A stretch of 64,000 nucleotides of DNA from Cephalotus follicularis (Eukaryota; Streptophyta; Magnoliopsida; Oxalidales; Cephalotaceae), in the NCBI GenBank assembly GCA_001972305.1, contig BDDD01005711.1, positions 1-64,000 of the forward strand. Reading direction: 5' to 3'. Each line of letters opens with the position of its first letter. Position 1 is the first letter of the stretch. Below, piece by piece: positions 11,242-22,740 of the stretch. Position numbers and translations under genes: made by a program. Below the pieces are notes generated by a model, which did no database searches, had not been told where the DNA came from, and saw only the letters and a program-made list of their open reading frames with translations.

Positions 11242-12331
11242 TGTAACGCCCGGAAATTAGATTCCATGTATTATTGTAATCCTCGATGTAGTTTTTACCT
11301 TGAATTAATAAAAGGTGAATTTCCTGGTTGATATCTTGAATTTAAATTAACTTAGGACATTTAGAAGTGTGATTCTAAGCATAATTATGGGAATTTTGGC
11401 TTGGACAGCCGACTGGTGCGATATACCAGCCGACTGTTAGGCTGAGGTGTGGGGCAGTCAACTGACCTTAGGAACCAGCCGACTGGCCAACTGTCGTGAC
11501 AATTGGCAATAGATTTCCAGGTGAACAGCCGACTGCCAGGGAAGGGCAGCCGACTGGTTCATGCCCTATTTTTGTGACAAATGGTGAAATCACATGCAAA
11601 CTTATGGGGGAAAGGCATCTTCAGGCCCCATCACACGAAATAGGACGTGTTGATCATGCACAACAACGTCAGGACCTGCAAGGACTGGGGGAAACAGAAG
11701 GTGTTACAAGTGTGTGTGCATGCAAGTGATAATGAGAGAGAAGGGCTCTTAGTGCCATGCAAAACGGGTGGAGGGAGAGAGGACTGCATAAATGCTCTCT
11801 TCCCTTCGTCTCTCTCACCCTGCAACCTGATAAGAAAGAACCAAAGAAATTGAGAGAGAAGATAGTGAGAAATTAAGAGGATTCTCCATTGTTAAGCTTG
11901 GAGCTCGGATTGGAGCTATTGGACTGTTCTTGGACCTACTGGGAGGCTCAAAGATACTGGAAAGGAGACACAAAGAGGTGGACTTCCGATTTCTAACTTG
12001 AAATCAAAGGTAGGGGAAATGGTAGAGAATTCTATGCATGCATTTTGAGGTTAAGAGTAATGATGTTATAAATGAATGGTGTAGTTGTTTAGCTGTGGAT
12101 TTCTGTGTTAATGTTGTGAATTACTGTTATTAAATAACCTGACATGCACACTGAGTTTTGGATGGANCACGTAGTATGGGATGCGTGATACATATTTAAA
12201 TTCAGCTTACTTCATGTTATTGCTTCCGCTATTGAAGGTTTTTGTTTATATTTTATCACATAAGCTGAATTATGTTGTGTTGATTGCATTACCACTTTAA
12301 TGTTGCCTTCTTGGAAAACGGGGGCTTGACA
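11242..12331 (+). repeat. G3 5' LTR, collapsed at an N
   Basis: TGTAACGCCCGG to GGGGGCTTGACA. After the single N at 12167 it aligns with 15705-15868 of the 3' LTR. Before the N the sequence has no counterpart in the remaining 3' LTR. At least 650 bp present in the 3' LTR (15054-15704), including the stem-loop, are missing here, so the N probably marks an assembly gap or join. Confidence 0.8.
11405..11556. repeat. TCGA-core palindrome cluster, CAGYCGACTG type, proximal
   Basis: Five or six copies of CAGCCGACTG and variants, 163-315 nt from the LTR start. The T of CAGTCGACTG is mostly C here, so the palindrome is imperfect. Confidence 0.7.
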
Positions 12332-12334
12332 ACA

Positions 12335-12346
12335 TGGTATCAGAGC
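12335..12346 (+). other. G3 primer-binding site (tRNA-iMet)
   Basis: TGGTATCAGAGC, 3 nt after the 5' LTR end. Confidence 0.95.
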
Positions 12347-12442
12347 ATCTTCCATATATTCTTAGCTAGGATACTTTCCTTGGCAATCAATAAATTGTTT
12401 TCCTAAAGTCGTGACTAACCATCATCCTTCTTATAGGAACAA

Positions 12443-13450
12443 ATGGACCGAAGGAGAACGCGCGCTAGGGCTAGAGTTGTTGGAGCCAATGCCCCTGAGG
12501 AAGCGAATATGCCGCTAGGGATGAATGTTCCCTTGGATGAGAGAGATCCGATGGTTCGTATCGCAGATTACTTTCAACACCAGATGGCCTTTAATATGGC
12601 TAATGCGGAGGAATTGCGCCAGAATTATGCGCAAGCACAACCACGACACAGGGCTCCCGACCAGTGCCCAGGGGAGGATGGTAATCAGTTTTGGAGGAAC
12701 ATTGAGAGATTCATGCGTCAGAATCTGCCCAGCTTTCGGGGAGAGCTAGATGCTACCATCGTTGAGAGGTGGCTACAAGACTTGGAGAAAATCTTTGAAG
12801 TAATGGACTATACAGACGAATAAAAATTGAAGTTTACAGTGTACCGTCTATGGGGAGAGGCCACTCACTGGTGGGAAATGGTCATAGCGAGGTGGGAGTC
12901 AGCTGGACTCGATGCTACATGGGAGAGATTCCAGACAGAGTTCCTCGATTCTTATGTACCCCGGGTTGAGCAAGAAAGGAGGGAGATAGAGCTTCTTACG
13001 TTACGTCAAGGGGAGATGACCGAGGCCGTGTACCAGGACAGGTTTATGGAGCTAGCCAGACATTCACCTTATCTGGTAGTCGATGAAGTGAAAAAGATAT
13101 GGAGATTTCTGAGGGGTTTGCGACCGGATCTTCGGTCGAGGATTAGGGCTATGGAGCTGGGTACTTTTTCGGAGGTCGCTCAAAAAGCGAGGCTGCTGGA
13201 AAGCATATCCAGTAAGGACCGAGCAGAGAGGGCCCGAGCACAACAAAATAAACAGAGCCCGATGAGACCAGCTTCTTCGAAATGGCAAGGCAGTGGTTCT
13301 CCGACGAAATCATCGAAGAACAGATATGGGTAGACTTCCACACAGGGTACTCCTAGTCAGGGGAGTAATACGGGAACTGGAGCTTGTTATCACTGTGGTC
13401 GTAGGGGCCACTTACATAAGGATTGTTGGAGGATGAACGGACTATGTTTG
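12443..13450 (+). pseudogene. G3 gag
   Basis: Starts at ATG 12443, 97 nt after the PBS. Residues 1-126 hold an Arg-rich start and the DPMVRIADYFQHQMA leader, then the start of the gag core (FMRQNLPSF, W, LEKIFEVMDYTDE). A TAA at 12821-12823 follows TDE. The frame then continues KLKFTVYRLWGEATHWWEM through the rest of the core to 13333, where a TAG interrupts the linker. Beyond it come two zinc knuckles: CYHCGRRGHLHKDC (intact) and CLRCWASGHSVRDY (last Cys replaced by Tyr). The first stop falls on the codon that is Gln in G6 (DDQK) and is also a stop in G4. The capsid-like domain is otherwise well kept. Confidence 0.85.
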
Positions 13451-14476
13451 AGGTGTTGGGCATCTGGCCATTCTGTGAGAGATTACCCAAAGAGTCAGGC
13501 TACAGCACCTACTGCACCAGCTAGTAGCAGCGGTGCCGCAGCAGGGCCTTCACAGCGGAGGGACACAGGCAAAGGCATTGCGAAAGGTAGAGTTTTTACC
13601 CTTTCACAGACAGAGGTTCCGGAGTCTACCTCAGTCGTTGGAGGTAGACTGTATATTTATGGTTTTTCTGCTAGAGTATTGATGGACCCTGGGGCTTCAC
13701 ATTCCTTTATTTCATGACGATTTGCATCATGTTTAGATGTAATACCAGACTGTATGCCATATACCTTGGATGTGAGCACACCTGCTGGAGTTTCCATGTA
13801 TACAGATACCGTATATAGGGGTTGTGAGATGTCTATGGCAGGCATTTCCTTGTATGCAGATTTGATAGTATTGCCTATCCGCGACTTCGATGTTATTTGG
13901 GGGATGGATTGGCTGTCAGCACATCATGCTTACATGGACTGCTACAGCGACACGGTTGATTTTCGTCTGCCCGATGGTACCGTTTTCCAGTTTAAGGGAG
14001 ACAAGGGGTTTTCTACACCGATTATATCCTTCATCCGTGCATCGAGGTATCTCGAGAAAGGATACGAAGGATATCTTGCTCATGTAATTGGCCGGAGGAA
14101 AGAGAAGGGTTTGAGCCTGGAGGAGAACCCAGTGGTGTGTGAATTTCCAGATGTATTTCCTGATGACTTGGGATCTTTGCCACCGAAGAGGAATATGGAG
14201 TTTGTTATCGATCTTATACTAGGTACAGCTCCTATTTCTAAAGCACCATATAGAATGGCTCCTACAAAGTTGAGGGAACTAAAATTACAGTTGCAAGATC
14301 TGATCGATAAGGGTTTTATTCGACCTAGTGTTTCTCCGTGGGGTGCCCCTGTACTGTTTGTCAAGAAGAAGGATGGGTCGATGAGGCTCTGCATTGACAA
14401 CAGAATGTTAAACAAGGCAACTATCAAGAACAAGTATCCTTTACCTCACATCGAGGATTTGTTCTGCAAGGGGTGA
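13433..14476 (+). pseudogene. G3 protease and N-terminal RT
   Basis: From the second zinc knuckle the frame runs through a Ser/Thr/Ala-rich linker to the aspartic protease box ARVLMDPGASHSFIS, then a TGA at 13717, and continues at 13754. Later landmarks are the protease flap region, [40 protein letters not shown], and the RT finger motifs [20 protein letters not shown] and [13 protein letters not shown]. It stops at 14474 by frameshift. The order and motifs are typical of Tekay/Del chromoviruses. CIDN replaces the usual CIDY. Confidence 0.85.
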
Positions 14477-15053
14477 GAGTATTCTCGAAGCTTGATTTGA
14501 GGTCAGGTTATCACTAGTTGAGAGTGAGGGAGGGAGATATTGAGAAAACTGCTTTCTGGACAAGCTACGGTCACTACGAGTTCCTTGTGATGCATTTTGG
14601 TGTTACCAATACACTAACTGCGATCATGTCATTGACGACGTACTAGTATACTCAAGGAGTGAGGAGGAGCATGCTTGCCATCTGAGGTTGGTTTTGCAGA
14701 TTCTCCGAGAACAACAGTTGTATGCCAAATTCAGTAAGTGTGAATTTTGGCTTGACCGTGTGATCTTTCTTGGTCACATTGTATCTGGAGAAGGTTTGGC
14801 GATGGATCCGTCAAAGACAGAGGTGGTACGAGATTGGCCACAGCCAAAGAATGTGACGGAGGTATGTTGTTTTCTTTGCTTGGCGGGGTATTACAGGAGG
14901 TTTATCCAGAACTTTTCAAGGATAGCCGAGCCCTTGACTAGACTGACCCACAAGAAGACCTTGTTTGTCTGGGATGAAGATTGTGAAGCTAGTTTCCGTG
15001 AACTGAAGGATCGGTTGGTTTTCGCTCCTATCTTGGCATTACCTGAGGGTAAT
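14477..15053 (+). pseudogene. G3 RT palm to RNase H start
   Basis: RT continues in broken frames: [12 protein letters not shown], stop, [14 protein letters not shown], then a small deletion that brings VIDDVLVYS (the RT active-site box) into another frame near 14630. From 14688 one frame is open through [54 protein letters not shown] and [18 protein letters not shown], where coding homology ends at 15053. The frame then reads into LTR sequence to a stop at 15101, a fusion caused by deletion. Confidence 0.8.
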
Positions 15054-15868
15054 CATATTTTGTTGCTTGACTTATATTGTTCTGTGTTTGTAACCTCTTG
15101 ATTACTCAGCCGCTGTGCTAGTAACCTGCTGTTGGTTTAGCCGCCGTGCTAAGCAACATACGGAGGACTTGCTCGAAACCGTTCGCAAACGGGGATGTGG
15201 TAAGAGTGCATGATGTTGGGGCCAAGAGGTGGCGACGGTTATGACGACCTGCTTGTCTGGTTCCTTTTGGGGACATACTTACTACCTGTGTTTGATATAA
15301 CCTTATAAGGTTATACCTGTACTGTAAACATGCATATATTTTTATATGTACATACGAAGATATAATTACTGTAAAAAAAAAATTACATGTCATACTGCAT
15401 CACTATGCATTCATTGTGATACGCATTACCTTCGACCTTGAATTGTATACATAAACTTTTCTACTTAGCCGAGTGAGGACAAAGGCTAACCCCCTACTCT
15501 AACAGATTGATGAAGTGGGTTTGGTATGGTGCACGCAGGGAGACTTAAGGAGAAGACTGAGTTGTTTCTCTTCATTTATGTACTGAACAATGACTATGTT
15601 AGTTGGATTATTGTAACATTGTTTATTTATTTCGTACTGTATTATCACGCTCCGTTTATGGGCGATCGACGATGTTGTTGGGTTTATATAAACTTTGTGG
15701 GTATCACGTAGTATGGGATGCGTGATACATATTTAAATTCAGCTTACTTCATGTTATTGCTTCCGCTATTGAAGGTTTTTGTTTATATTCTATCACATAA
15801 GCTGAATTATGTTGTGTTGATTGCTTTACCACTTTAATGTTGCCTTCTTGGAAAATGGGGGCGTGACA
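15054..15868 (+). repeat. G3 3' LTR, 5'-truncated
   Basis: Begins at the deletion junction in RNase H and ends GGGGGCGTGACA. The last 164 bp match 12168-12331. It retains the B-type stem-loop at 15465-15489 and the ACGGAGCGTGATA-like motif (as its complement) seen in the G1 LTR. Confidence 0.8.
15465..15489 (+). other. Conserved LTR stem-loop (B-type)
   Basis: TTAGCC-GAGTGAGGACAAA-GGCTAA, then CCCCCTACTCTAACAG and ATTGATG, 379-403 nt before the LTR 3' end. Confidence 0.65.
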
Positions 15869-15894
15869 GTTGTGCATGGAAATGGATGCATAAA

Positions 15895-16150
15895 TGTTGA
15901 CGCCTAAGGTTCCTACCTTAAAGCGTCAATGCTATGGTTAAGCGCTGATGCTCAAGGATCTTTACCTTGAAGCGTCGACGCCAAAGAGATGAGTTGTTGA
16001 TGCATAAGACATCCGGTTAAGCGCTGACGCTAAGATTTAAAGCATCGATGCTTATACTTAAAGGACATAAGCATCGACGCCAAGAGTAAACGGCGACGCT
16101 TAAGTGACTGGTTTGAATGTTGACTCTTAGGCAGTACACGTTGATGCCAA
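15895..16150. repeat. TCGA-core palindrome cluster, distal part 2
   Basis: Continuation of the 11146-11230 cluster of the solo LTR after G3. It holds about ten GCGTCGACGC variants, including AAGCGTCGACGCC, AAGCATCGATGCTT and AGCGCTGACGCT. Confidence 0.75.
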
Positions 16151-16224
16151 AGAGCCTGGTTGTATTTTGAGCATATCTTTGCTTGCATATTGTTATGGAT
16201 TGGATTGTTAATTGGATTGCTAAC

Positions 16225-19200
16225 TGTAACACCCCCGATTCGGAACCGGGGTCACTCCCGATTCGGGATCGGTGTGTCACACAAAACTGAACTAAAAACA
16301 TATCAAAGATCTTAATCTTAATCAATACGTGGTGGTTCTAAAAATCTGAAAACATGCATAATCATGGAACATAAACTGAATCTGAAACATAATCTGAAAA
16401 CTTTGTCATAAACCAAAATGTCATAATCCCAAAAATCACAATACTGTTTAGATAACTGGCCTATACACGACCATAACACTACTAAAAACATAACCGCATC
16501 TAACTCCTAGATGATCCTCTGACATAGGGTAACTCTCTCATCATACTTGCCCATGCTGTCCCTGAAAACCTGCCGCATGGAAAACAAAACGCGGCTGAGC
16601 AAACCTCAGTACGGATATAGAATCATAAAACAGTTTATGAAACAAAATAGTTACGAAAAAACATAATCACGAATCAAAACAGAACGGTTTACGAACAGAA
16701 TAACACGTAATAAAACTGTATCTGAAACAATGCAGTTTACCAAAACGAAACAGTATCCGAAACAAAAAAATATCATGCTCAATACAGTATCTTAAACAAA
16801 CACGATACGATACAAAACATTTTACGAAATGAAACACTCTATGAAACAGAATAGAACAATTTACGGAACAAAAGAAAACAATTTCTGAATAGTACGAAAC
16901 AACATATTACGGAACAAAACAAAACAGTGAACGACAAATGATAATTTGAAAGCAGTAAGATTTCAAAGATTAACTCCAAACAGAAGTCTTAAGCGATAAA
17001 TTAGTTTAAACATTATTTGAAGTCACATATGAATTTTCATAAAAACCAAATCCATAACTTTCAAAATGTATGACAAACCTTTCAAAACATAAGTTCCATA
17101 CTGACCCACATAACAAATCACATATTAAAACACATATAGCAAGGGAGTAGCTAATTCCACATGCCAAAGTGTACGGCACTACACAAGTTAATTCTTACAT
17201 ACCATTTCATATCACATATCCATATACTAGAATCGATTCATACGCCTCTATCACATGCGGATCTATAAATCCACCTCATGGGATTTATTCACAACATTCA
17301 GAGATGCCATAGACTAATCACACCGCTACGGAAGTGTCATGTCCCCGTTCCAGGCCTATGACATGCCTATGGTACGCCCCATAGGTGGGTACAATACTCA
17401 GTATTCAATCATTTCGAAAACATTGATTTATCAAAATCACTTTAAAAACACATACATATGCTTTCACAAAACATATTTGCAAATCGTTCACCAACGATAT
17501 CATAACATACATTTCATAGTCAAAACATCAACTCATTTATTTTCCGTTATAAAGAGATGATCATTTCATAACGTATCATAGCATAAAAATAATAAAGTCG
17601 AGAACATTCAAATTTCATAAAATGTCAAAAACCGACTTTATTTTCGAAACATATTGAAACCATAAAACATAACCGAGTTCATAAACCGAAAGAACATAGC
17701 ATAAAACAAAGCTGATTTTCGTTCGATAAAATCAGATAGCCAAAGAGTGATAGTGTTCGTACATATCCATTAGGCAATAAAACGGGTTTTATTCAATCAA
17801 AACCGATCGATGATAACCAAGAAAGGAGATCCATACCAAATACAGAATCTGAAATTATCTCAAATAAAATCAGAAGGATAGCCAAGGAAGAAGGACATCC
17901 GTACAAAAAAAAAAAACATAACTGACTTTATTTCAATAAAATCGACAGAGAAATCCAAAGCAAAGATAATCCGTACAATAACGAAAGATAAAGATGGAAT
18001 TTATTCTTTAATAAACCAGTAGGAGGGTATCTAAGAAAGAGTTATCCGTACTTTATTCATAACAGTAAAATTAACCTTTTTCTCTAATAAAACAATAGGA
18101 GGGTATCAAGGAACGAAACATCCGTACCTCATGCAATCACCAAAATAACCTCAAGAAGATAAATCGAGACTTTTGTAGACCGCTCCTGGGTTGTTTCAAA
18201 TATCTAACAGAAATAAAATCATTCTCATAAGGACTTGAAATCAAATCAGACCTTGACTCATGGGTCATTATACACTGATTATAACAATATAAGATAACAA
18301 TAGGTTTGCTAAGTCCAATTTGCAAAAACCACATCTAAACATAATTTCGAATTCACTAAGGTAAGTCCAAGTTGTCCAATTCATCCAATTTCGAATCATA
18401 ATACTAGTTCAGCTCATAATATCGTAAAACGATCACAAAAATACATATTTCAACCGAAAACATAATTTAACGGAGTAGGGTTCAGAGTTTACCAAAAGCA
18501 GACGGAACAGATAACAGAGCCATAATCACACCACGGAATTGGAGCGGATCACACCTATGCGTAGAACGGAGTCGGAAACTGTCAAAAACGTGTCGCCGAA
18601 GACTGTCGTGCGTGGGCTCACGCGCCGCCGCTGGCCGGCCCGTGTCTGTCACGCGCGGTTGGCCAGTAGCATTGAGGGTCCGATCTGGAGCATTTGAGGC
18701 TGGGGATCACATATCGAGGGCGCGTTTGCCACGGCGCCGCCTCATTTGGCCGGAACAGACGCATTTGACCGCGGTTGACTTTGTCGCCGATCTGCTTTTC
18801 CGACGTCACCAAGGGTCGGGGCTGGTCGGGTTTGCTTAATCTCGATGCCAGGATGCTGAATATGACCTTGGCTTGTCATGCCGATTACCAGAGCGGGAGA
18901 ATCGACGCCAAACAGATGCGGGAGAGAGAAGACGTCGCGCACGCCGAAGGGGCCGTTGTCTGGCATGGGGGTTGGGTCCGTTGGACTCAAGAGGTCGTGG
19001 GGGTTCGACCGGTGCCTTCGTCGGTGCCATATCGGTACCGACGCCGGTGATAGAGGCTGAAGGAGAGAGAGAGGGAGAGAGGGTGGCAGGAGAGAAAGAG
19101 AGAGTGGGAGAGAGAAAGTCAAAAATAATATAAAATAGGGTTTTTTTTATTTTTAAAATGATGAAATTAGTTTTAACACATAAATAAAAAGCCAAAAATT

Positions 19201-19382
19201 GTTTTATTTATTCACAGACTTAATATCAAAACCCACTAGGCTAAGGCTAAAACCCGCTTAGCCAAACCAGGAGCAAAACAAACCGAAAATGGGCAGTCCA
19301 CAAACTGAAAAAAAAAATCGACAGCCCACACGAAATAGATCGAAAAGCCCAAAAATTCTATACGGAAAAATGGGATATTACA
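16225..19382 (-). mobile_element. A-type solo LTR (3158 bp)
   Basis: TGTAACACCCCCGATTC at 16225 to GGGATATTACA at 19382, flanked by CTAAC at 16220-16224 and 19383-19387. It is the reverse complement of the LTR at 290-1318 over the shared part. The segment 18590-19050 is GC-rich with overlapping ORFs on both strands. I see no known domain there, and it sits near the LTR 5' end followed by a GA-rich tract. No TCGA palindrome cluster is present. Confidence 0.93.
16572..16609 (-). other. Conserved LTR double stem-loop (A-type), best copy
   Basis: GCCGC (16572-16576) pairs with GCGGC (16591-16595). CTGAG (16595-16599) pairs with CTCAG (16605-16609) across a CAAAC loop. It lies 347-385 nt before the LTR 3' end. 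Confidence 0.65.
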
Positions 19383-19947
19383 CTAACGGTTCCTAAAATG
19401 TTTTACCATTTTGGAAATTGCATAAATGATTTAAAACAAATCATTATTTGACGTGAAATATTATATTTCAAAGGATTGAATATTGTTTTCAAGGATTGGA
19501 TTTACATTTTGAACAAATGTAAGTATTCAAGTATTTATAAACTGCTTGAGACAGATTGATTTTTGGATTGTGATTGGGATTGTTGCCGTGTTAGTCGCGT
19601 GGCGGAGGTTGCCATCGATGGTAATGGCAGGTTTGGGCTCTAGGTACGAGGAGATGGCTAGGGACACCCACACTGGTTACTTAGCCACCTTGCAAGTAAC
19701 ATGGATTGTTGACCTGCTTCGAGTCGGTCGAAGACGGGGCTAAAGTAGGAGTACGACGTTGGGACCAGGAGACGACGATGCTCTTCATATGTATGGATTG
19801 ATTGATTGGTCCTTTGTGACATGACTGATGGATTGTGTTGATGTAGCCACTTGGCATGGTTGTTCATATATTGGTGCATATATATAGAGATATATATACA
19901 TTACATTTATTATCTTTGACCTCGAAATACTTTTATATCTTTCCTAC

Positions 19948-19968
19948 TTAGCTAGTGGATTCGGCTAA
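19948..19968 (+). other. Conserved LTR stem-loop (B-type)
   Basis: TTAGCT-AGTGGATTC-GGCTAA, then CCCTATCAATTGCAG and ATTGATG, 392-412 nt before the solo-LTR end. One base pair is a T-G wobble. Confidence 0.55.
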
Positions 19969-20365
19969 CCCTATCAATTGCAGATTGATGTTGTGGGATT
20001 GATATGGATAAGCGTGGAGAAGAATAAAGTTGTAATAACGTTAAATGATCTAATTGTATTTTCATTAAGAAATGTTAACGTTATTGTAATGAATGGATTT
20101 ATGTATTGAGTGGATTGTTGACTGATTTAATTCATGCTCCGTTTTATGGGCAATTAACGATGGAGTTTTTGTATTGATGTTAAACGTTGGTAACATGTAG
20201 TATGTGATGCATGTTAGGTACTAAATTTGGCTTATGTTTTTATGCTTGCGCAATGATTATGTATGAATTGGAAAGTTTTAAATTTTCTATAATTTTATAA
20301 GCTAAATACATGTTAATTGTCACGGCCTCCGAGTCTTACATTGTGGAACATGGTGTGACAATATA

Positions 20366-22044
20366 ATACAAGAGTTGTACAACCTCAAGTTACAAATGTT
20401 GTAAAGTGCTGAGGTGAAAACATAAGAAATCTAAGGAACTAACTTGTCATGAGTTGAGCAAGAAGTTCAAAGATCACTAGCTCGAGATACACAACATCTC
20501 TGATAATCACAAAGGATAACATCAAGCAACGCAGAAATATCGATTTTTGATAGATGGTAACTTGGATGTATGTCTTATGATGGATGATATCTTTCATATT
20601 ATGAAGAGACGATGTTTAACATTGACTCATCTAAATGTCTAGAAGCTATTAAAATACCGAATCAGTTTCCATATACTCGAACCAAAGTGTTGATTTTGGC
20701 TAATGCACCTAGTGGGATTAAACATATTGGATGCAAATATGTCTTTAACAGAAAGATTGAGTTAATGGAGAGGTAGAGACTCACAAAGTTAGACAACTAT
20801 GAGATAGTTGACATGCTTAAATCCATTAAGATATTATTTGCCATTATTACATAATGTGATTATATGAGTATGACAAATGGATGTGAAAACGATATTTCTT
20901 AATAGTAAGATTGGAGTGTTTCACATCAAAAGGAGAATGAGCATAAATATGTAAATTGCAGTGATCCATTTATGGATTAAAAAAATCTTCTAGAATACCG
21001 AATATTCATCTTGATGAGGTAATTGCATCATTTGATTTCATCATAATGAATATGAATATTGTGTATACAAGAAGGTAAGTGGGAGCGTTGAGACGTTTTG
21101 AGTGCTTTATATGGAAAACATACTAATCATTGAGAATGATATAAGTATGTAGCAGCCAGTTAAGGCTTGACTATCAAAGAAATTCTCCATAATGGATATG
21201 GGAGAAACATTTTCATATTCTATGAATAAAGTTCTATTGAGATAGATCAATGAGAATATTTGGATTATCCCAATCGATGTAAATAAATTTTATGCTAAAG
21301 TTGTTTAGCGTGAAGAATTCCAATAGAGGCTTAATTCCTATGTATCCAAGAACTGTTCTATCGAAAATAGTGTCTTTCAAATGGATGAGGATAGGAATTA
21401 CACATGTACCATTACGTATGCCTTTATAATTGGAAGTACGGGGTCTGAGTAATAACACTTTTAATGTTAAATGAAGATTTCAGACAAAATCCTGATGAGC
21501 CTTATAGTAAGGCAGTTAAAAATATTTTTAAGTACTTGAGAAGGGCTAAAGTAGTATTTTTTGGTTTATGGACAAATGATTAGTTTGAACTTTGAAATGT
21601 TCAAAATTTCAAATAGATGTTGATAGTAGATACACATAGAGATATATGTGTTTATATTGAATTATGTGGCAGTGAGTTGGAGGAGTTCCATGCAAGAATT
21701 CTCTATAGACTCAGTTACTGAAATTGAGTAGATAAATGCATCTGAGGTTGCTAAGGAAGTTGTTTGGACAAGTAAGTTTGTTAATGAACTTAGATGGTTT
21801 CTAGAATAGATGATCTAGTTTCTCTATACTATGGCAATAAAGAGATTATTGCAAAAGCTAAAGAACCGAGGTCTCACCAAAGGTCCAAATAAATCCTAAG
21901 ATAATTTACACCAGGAAATAGGAGCAAGAAGAGATATAAAGATGAAAAGGCTTTCATCAAGAGTCAATCTAACAAATGCACTCGACATCTTCAAAAGATG
22001 GGTGTAAGAAACATGATCAATTGGCTGTAGTGCAAGTGGGAGAT
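20366..22044 (+). pseudogene. Copia C1 pol (RT-RNase H), heavily decayed
   Basis: Continues from 10152 across the solo LTR. Recognisable pieces in order: the RT entry PSGIKHIGCKYVF near 20710; NGCENDIS, equivalent to the MDVKTAFLNG block, near 20880; VLYMENI-like remnant of the YVDD region near 21105; and, near 21680, the RNase H block SMQEFSIDSVTEIE, then VAKEVVWTSKFVNEL and KAKEPRSHQRSK near 21860. Many stops and frameshifts are present, so it is old. The PPT and 3' LTR follow directly, so this is the 3' half of a plus-strand Copia element. Its RNase H resembles that of C4. Confidence 0.75.
22032..22044 (+). other. C1 polypurine tract
   Basis: GCAAGTGGGAGAT directly before the LTR start TGTTAGAAATATATG at 22045, the usual Copia arrangement. 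Confidence 0.8.
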
Positions 22045-22320
22045 TGTTAGAAATATATGTGTGCCCTATATACAATCGATATGGTTTAAACATTATTTCT
22101 TGTATGAACAATCTTATTTATTAATTCAATAATTATATATGGAATTATCTTTATCATAATTTGTCTAATTTAATTACTAATTATCTTACATGATAATTAT
22201 TATGATAAAGCCCATAGAATTAAAGTAAAGAAAATGTAATTATGAATTGATCATAATAGTGAGATATATTGTTCTTGCATATGCTTTATTCTTAAATGTT
22301 CCTAATCATAGGATCATTAT
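22045..22320 (+). repeat. C1 3' LTR, part 1
   Basis: TGTTAGAAATATATGTGTGCCC start after the PPT. Interrupted at 22320 by the CACTA element; the LTR continues at 36564. Confidence 0.85.
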
Positions 22321-22350
22321 CACTACTAAAAAATAGGCCAACGGTGAGGG
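22321..22350 (+). repeat. CACTA left terminal inverted repeat
   Basis: CACTACTAAAAAATAGGCCA followed by ACGGTGAGGGCA pairs with the reverse complement of the right end with about five mismatches. Confidence 0.92.
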
Positions 22351-22740
22351 CACTTCCCCTAGCCATCCCCTCTCCGTTGAGTCAATGGCGAGGGCATGTC
22401 GAGGGGACTACACCCTCGCCAAATCCCTCCTCGCCAGCCCTTACGGCGAGGGCATGGTGAGGGTACAGCGAGGGTGAAGTCCCCTCACCGTCAACTGCCC
22501 TCGCTATGGTAAGGGTAGGCCCTTACCCTCGGTATACCCTCGCCATGGCGAGGGTATTGCTAGGGCAACATCCCCTCACCGTCATATCCTCGGAATGCTT
22601 AACTCCTCGCCACCCTTGCCATACCCTTGCCATGACAAGGGCATGGCGAGGGTTTGTGCCCTCGCCATGTATGTTTACGGTAGAATGCCCTCGCGTAGCC
22701 CTCGCTATGCCCTCGCCATGCCCTCGCAATTCTGTGGAGT
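22351..22740. repeat. CACTA left subterminal repeats
   Basis: About 20 short units in both orientations built on GGCGAGGGCA/TGCCCTCGCC (for example CATGGCGAGGGTA, CCCTCGCCATG). Arrays of this kind are the transposase-binding region of En/Spm elements. Units vary by C-to-T changes at CG. Confidence 0.85.

Larger units (their letters stand above)
11242..15868 (+). mobile_element. Gypsy element G3 (Tekay-like, deleted)
   Basis: Flanked by GTTGT at 11237-11241 and 15869-15873. 5' LTR 11242-12331, PBS 12335-12346, gag, protease, RT and part of RNase H, then an abrupt join at about 15053 to the second half of the 3' LTR. The rest of RNase H, integrase, chromodomain, PPT and the first part of the 3' LTR are deleted. 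Confidence 0.92.
10153..20360 (+). mobile_element. B-type solo LTR with two nested insertions
   Basis: Starts TGTAACGCCCAG and ends GGTGTGACA, flanked by ATATA at 10148-10152 and 20361-20365. The LTR itself is 10153-11241, 15874-16224 and 19388-20360 (about 2.4 kb). The interruptions are G3 and an A-type solo LTR, each with its own TSD. No internal coding region of its own remains, so it is best explained by LTR-LTR recombination. Confidence 0.88.

Noticed and set aside
18612..19195. Overlapping ORFs of 75-126 codons in the GC-rich part of the solo LTR
   Set aside because: They arise from high GC content, overlap on both strands, and show no domain or conserved residues. They lie inside an LTR with perfect TSDs.
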